NCBI GenBank assembly: GCA_029568995.1
Contig: JAKPYU010000189.1
Coordinates: 17,668-81,667, forward strand
Length of the DNA stretch: 64,000 nt
DNA from: Candidatus Omnitrophota bacterium
GTDB lineage: Bacteria; Hinthialibacterota; Hinthialibacteria; Hinthialibacterales; JAKPRU01
Direction of reading: 5' to 3'
The position numbers and the translations under genes were made by a program. The notes beneath the pieces were generated by a model, which searched no databases, had not been told where the DNA came from, and worked only from the letters and a program-made list of their open reading frames with translations. Each line of letters starts with the position of its first letter. Within the stretch, counting starts at the first letter, position 1. This document shows, one piece after another, positions 61,102 to 64,000 of this stretch.

Positions 61102-62549
61102 TGAAATGTAGTGTATGGATCGTGCTGTTCATTGCGCTGAGTATTTCAGTTGTGCCGTATGGGATGGCCGTTGAAGATGCAACTCCTTTCGTCCGGGCGC
61201 AAACCGGTACCGGGATTCGTCTCAATTTCCGTGGGGCAAGCCTCGACACGGTTCTGGATTATTTCAGTCAGGCGGCGGGATTTGCGATTGTCAAGCAGGT
61301 CGATGTCGCAGGGCAGGTTGATGTGGTCAGTCAGCAGCCCCTCTCTCAGGAAGAAGCGGTAAATCTGCTCAATACGGTTCTCTATGAGAAGGGCTATGCG
61401 GCAATCCGCCGTGAGAAGACTCTCCTGATCGTAAAGAGAGAGGACGCCAAGCAGAAGGATATTCCGGTCAAAACGGGAAACGTTGCGAATGACATTCCAA
61501 GAACGGACGAAATGGTCACGCAGATTGTTCCGGTTCGTTACACCGATGCCGTCAAGATCATCGAAAATCTTCAACCCCTCTTACCCTCGTATGCCAACAT
61601 GAGTGCAAACGAAAGTAGTAATGCCGTCATCATTACCGATACGCAGAACAATGTCCATCGTATGGTAAAAATTATTGAGTCCCTGGATACCTCCATTTCC
61701 AGTATCGCTTCGATCCGGGTCTTCCTTCTGCAATATGCCGACGCGGCGGATCTCGCGGAAACAATTACGGAACTCTTTCAAAGTGACGAAACAAGCAGCA
61801 ATCAAAATCAACGAAATCGGTCGCGTTTCGCACGGATGGGAGGACCGGGAGGTATGATGGGTCCCATGGGAGGCATGGATGAGCAACAAACCACCAGCGA
61901 GGCGCGCCAGGCGGCATCCCGTGTTGTAGCCGTTGCCGACGAAAATACAAACTCTCTGATTGTGAACGCCCCCGCAGATCTCATGCCAACAATCGAACAG
62001 ATTGTCAGTGAGGTCGATACCAGCATAGAAGACCTCACGGAAGTCCGCGTGTTTACTTTAAAACAGGCGGATGCCACAGAATTGGCCGAGCAAATTCAGG
62101 AACTATTTCCTGACGAATCCAGCAGCAGCCAGAACCAGTTCTCGCCGCGTTTCGGTCCCGGCGGCGGACCGGGGATGATGCCGGGGATGGGAAGCAGCTC
62201 GCAGCAGACGACGGATAGCGAGCGCAAATTGCAGCAGACTACGGTTCGCTGCGTAGCCGATGCGCGCACGAATTCGGTTTTGGTATTGGCGGCCCACGAG
62301 ACCATGGTTCAGATCGCCCAGATGATCGAGCAGCTCGATTCGGATTCCGCGCGAGAGAAGAAGGTATTCGTATATCACTTGGAATATGCGGATGTCGACA
62401 ATGTGGCCGAAATCCTGCGGAATATCTTCGAAAACGAGTACTCGTCCGCGAATCGATCAAGCACGTCGGACACGAATGCGAATACGCTCAGCAACAGAAC
62501 GGTGAGCACGGATTCGTCGAGTTCGCAGTCCATTCGAAGCTCAAATTAG
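61101..62549 (+). CDS. Secretin N-domain protein (GspD N0-N3 part, separately encoded)
   Basis: The protein has 482 residues; its ATG overlaps the preceding stop (TGATG). A signal peptide (VWIVLFIALSISVVPYGMA) leads to an N0 domain (IRLNFRGASLDTVLDYFSQA), then secretin_N modules: VRYTDAVKIIENLQPLLPSY, VFLLQYADAADLAETITELF, VFTLKQADATELAEQIQELF and the first half of one more, VFVYHLEYADVDNVAEILRN. Gly/Met-rich loops lie between them. It ends in a Ser/Thr/Asn-rich tail without a secretin barrel. The next gene carries the missing half-module and the barrel, so the usual single GspD is split. Confidence 0.88.
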   Translation: MKCSVWIVLFIALSISVVPYGMAVEDATPFVRAQTGTGIRLNFRGASLDTVLDYFSQAAGFAIVKQVDVAGQVDVVSQQPLSQEEAVNLLNTVLYEKGYAAIRREKTLLIVKREDAKQKDIPVKTGNVANDIPRTDEMVTQIVPVRYTDAVKIIENLQPLLPSYANMSANESSNAVIITDTQNNVHRMVKIIESLDTSISSIASIRVFLLQYADAADLAETITELFQSDETSSNQNQRNRSRFARMGGPGGMMGPMGGMDEQQTTSEARQAASRVVAVADENTNSLIVNAPADLMPTIEQIVSEVDTSIEDLTEVRVFTLKQADATELAEQIQELFPDESSSSQNQFSPRFGPGGGPGMMPGMGSSSQQTTDSERKLQQTTVRCVADARTNSVLVLAAHETMVQIAQMIEQLDSDSAREKKVFVYHLEYADVDNVAEILRNIFENEYSSANRSSTSDTNANTLSNRTVSTDSSSSQSIRSSN

Positions 62550-62570
62550 TCAAGGAAGAGAGGCCGAACA

Positions 62571-63785
62571 ATGAAGCGTCTGATTCTTTTTATATTATTT
62601 TTCTCGTCCTGGATAACTGTTTCCTGGCAGGCCTCGGCGCAGCGGAGTTCCGGTAGCATGGGTTTTGGACAAAGCCAGTCTCGCACCGCTGGATCGCTCA
62701 GCTCCTCGTCAACACAGCGCACTTACTACAACCAGGGAACAATCGGCGAAGCCGTGATCGAGGCGGATCGGGATAGTCGGTCGATTATCGTGATCTCGGA
62801 TGAGTATTCCAACGAACACATCAAAGAGATCATCAAGAGCCTGGACCGTCCGATACAACAGGTATTGATCAAGGTTGTCTTCGCCGAGGTAACGTATCGG
62901 GACGACCTCGACGTCGGCGTTGAAGGAATGCTTGACATCAATGGCGACCGTCCCGGCTCCAACGTCTTTGAAACCGCGTATGGGCTGGCCGCGGAGACGC
63001 GCGGAGGCTTTTACAGACTCCTGGAGGATGATGTCAATGTCACTCTTCGGGCTATCCAGGAGGCTGGCAAACTGGAGGTCCTGTCTCGTCCCTCTATCCT
63101 CACACGTAACAATCAGGAGGCGGTAATCACGGTCGGCAAGGAAGTTCCCTTCATAACCAACAGCCGCGTCACTTCCGACGGTCAGACGATAAACACGGTC
63201 GAATATGAAGACATCGGAATCATCCTCCAGGTCACGCCGTTCATCACAAAGGAGGGCCTGGTGGAAATGATCCTGGCTCCCGAAATCTCCACCATTACGG
63301 ATGAGACGGTGCCGATCTCCGATACCATCAATTCGCCGGTATTCGCCAAACGCTCGGCGGACACCGTCGTCGTGACTCCGAACGGCCAAACCGTTGTGAT
63401 CGGCGGAATGATGGAAGATAATGCGACCGAGACGCGGAATAAGGTCCCCGTACTGGGAGACATCCCGGGGCTGGGGCTGCTCTTTCAGCGAAAGGTCAAG
63501 GAGAGCGAAAAAACCGAATTGTTGATCTTCCTCACTCCTTATGTCGTGGAAGGCCCGGAGAAATTGGTCGATGTGACCGCGAAAGAGCGGGGCCAATCCG
63601 AATTGATGCCTCAGGCGTTCCCGGAAGATCAACTCACCAAGTTCATGGATGGCTTGCCCGAAGCGCAGGTCGAGAAATCATCCGATGAGCCGACATCTGA
63701 CACGAAGCCCGCGTCCTCGGATGACAACACCAGTGAGAAATCCAACACGAAGAAAAGCCGGAAGAACCGATCAAGGATACCATGA
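62571..63785 (+). CDS. Secretin barrel protein (GspD C-terminal part, separately encoded)
   Basis: The protein has 404 residues and its own signal peptide (LILFILFFSSWITVSWQASA). A Ser/Gly/Gln-rich stretch is followed by the second half of an N3 module, VIEADRDSRSIIVISDEYSN and IIKSLDRPIQQVLIKVVFAE. The secretin domain then shows LEVLSRPSILTRNNQEAVIT, VGKEVPFITN, DIGIILQVTPFITKEGLVEM and the end motif VPVLGDIPGLGLLFQRK. It would form the outer-membrane pore. No lipobox is seen. The tail is Lys/Ser-rich. Confidence 0.9.
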   Translation: MKRLILFILFFSSWITVSWQASAQRSSGSMGFGQSQSRTAGSLSSSSTQRTYYNQGTIGEAVIEADRDSRSIIVISDEYSNEHIKEIIKSLDRPIQQVLIKVVFAEVTYRDDLDVGVEGMLDINGDRPGSNVFETAYGLAAETRGGFYRLLEDDVNVTLRAIQEAGKLEVLSRPSILTRNNQEAVITVGKEVPFITNSRVTSDGQTINTVEYEDIGIILQVTPFITKEGLVEMILAPEISTITDETVPISDTINSPVFAKRSADTVVVTPNGQTVVIGGMMEDNATETRNKVPVLGDIPGLGLLFQRKVKESEKTELLIFLTPYVVEGPEKLVDVTAKERGQSELMPQAFPEDQLTKFMDGLPEAQVEKSSDEPTSDTKPASSDDNTSEKSNTKKSRKNRSRIP

Positions 63786-64000
63786 TGATTCTCAAACGGA
63801 TGATCCCTGTTGTGTTGACTATCTTCTGGCTGGCGGTCGTTGCCTGGCAGTACCTGGAGCATCGACGGGTTGCTGCGGATGGTCGGACCGCCTTGCGCAA
63901 TCGGGGTCATGATATCGCCAACACGCTGGCCGTGGTGATCCGCTCCCAGCGTTTCTTTGGAGGAGTCGTTTTTCAACCTCGCCTGGAAGCCGCCTTGCTG
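63782..64000 (+). CDS. Membrane sensor protein, probably a histidine kinase, N-terminal part
   Basis: Only the first 73 residues lie in the window. The start overlaps the secretin stop; ATGs at 63782 and 63785 are both possible. One membrane segment (MIPVVLTIFWLAVVAWQYLE) is followed by a helix VAADGRTALRNRGHDIANTL, the start of a periplasmic sensor domain as in many two-component histidine kinases. The kinase part is beyond the end. Coupling to the secretion operon suggests it senses envelope or secretion state. Confidence 0.6.
   Translation, partial: MMILKRMIPVVLTIFWLAVVAWQYLEHRRVAADGRTALRNRGHDIANTLAVVIRSQRFFGGVVFQPRLEAALL

Noticed and set aside
1..64000. tRNA and rRNA genes
   Set aside because: I looked for the conserved TTCGA-type T-arm pattern and rRNA blocks on both strands and found none that fold; a tRNA with unusual sequence could be missed by eye.

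Overview
The window (about 56% GC by eye) looks like chromosome from an uncultured, Gram-negative, probably anaerobic, polysaccharide-degrading bacterium. The Gram-negative reading rests on a full type II secretion operon with a secretin and on several lipoprotein signals. The anaerobic reading rests on a multi-Fe-S NAD(P)H electron-transfer operon, an acetate kinase family protein and a corrinoid protein. Orphan pseudopilins with a YSVGPD ... YD.(S/T)NG..S.G(D/N)I.R ending, many carbohydrate-active proteins and DUF4434 proteins point to a poorly sampled lineage such as Sumerlaeota (BRC1), Hydrogenedentota or a Planctomycetota relative. That placement is inference from style, not a computed phylogeny.

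Layout. 1-4.7 kb: the end of an RNase Z-like gene, then a minus-strand run with a CBM9-type lipoprotein, CheV, PRPP synthetase and an acetate kinase family protein. 4.9-6.9 kb: leuA preceded by a promoter and a leucine-type T-box leader with its terminator. 7-11 kb: two orphan pseudopilins, a hypothetical exported protein and a secreted propeller-like protein. 11.1-12 kb: a gene-poor gap with a possible structured RNA. 12-22 kb: a histidine kinase and NtrC-type sigma-54 activator, a sigma-54 promoter, and a five-gene operon encoding a Cys-rich protein, NuoE, a NuoF-GltD fusion, a HoxU/NuoG-like subunit and a GltB-type FMN protein. No hydrogenase catalytic subunit or glutaminase domain is present. 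22-32 kb: a methyltransferase, a repeat-dense patch, a large secreted glycoside-hydrolase-like protein, an orphan corrinoid protein, an Mth938-like protein and a PcRGLX/YetA-like rhamnogalacturonan lyase candidate. 31.5-40.2 kb: a seven-gene minus-strand operon (DUF4434, ABC sugar importer without ATPase, AGE epimerase, Na+ symporter, sialidase). 40.4-51 kb: discoidin-like secreted proteins, a pseudopilin, a LacI regulator with two matching operators, a tandem DUF4434 protein, a LarA-like protein, a noncanonical Nramp transporter and a GH28 protein. 51.4-63.8 kb: a type II secretion operon in the order E-F-G-H-I-J-K-L-M-C/P-D, with the secretin encoded by two genes. A histidine kinase runs off the end.

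How it fits together. Secreted pectin- and amino-sugar-active enzymes would be exported by the type II system and the products imported by the ABC and sodium symporters. Fermentation would end in acyl phosphate, with redox balance handled by the NuoEF-GltD-HoxU-GltB module under sigma-54 control. The non-coding DNA is unusually rich in structure: heptamer and nonamer short tandem repeats, several families of dispersed palindromes, LacI operators, sigma-54 promoters and the T-box.
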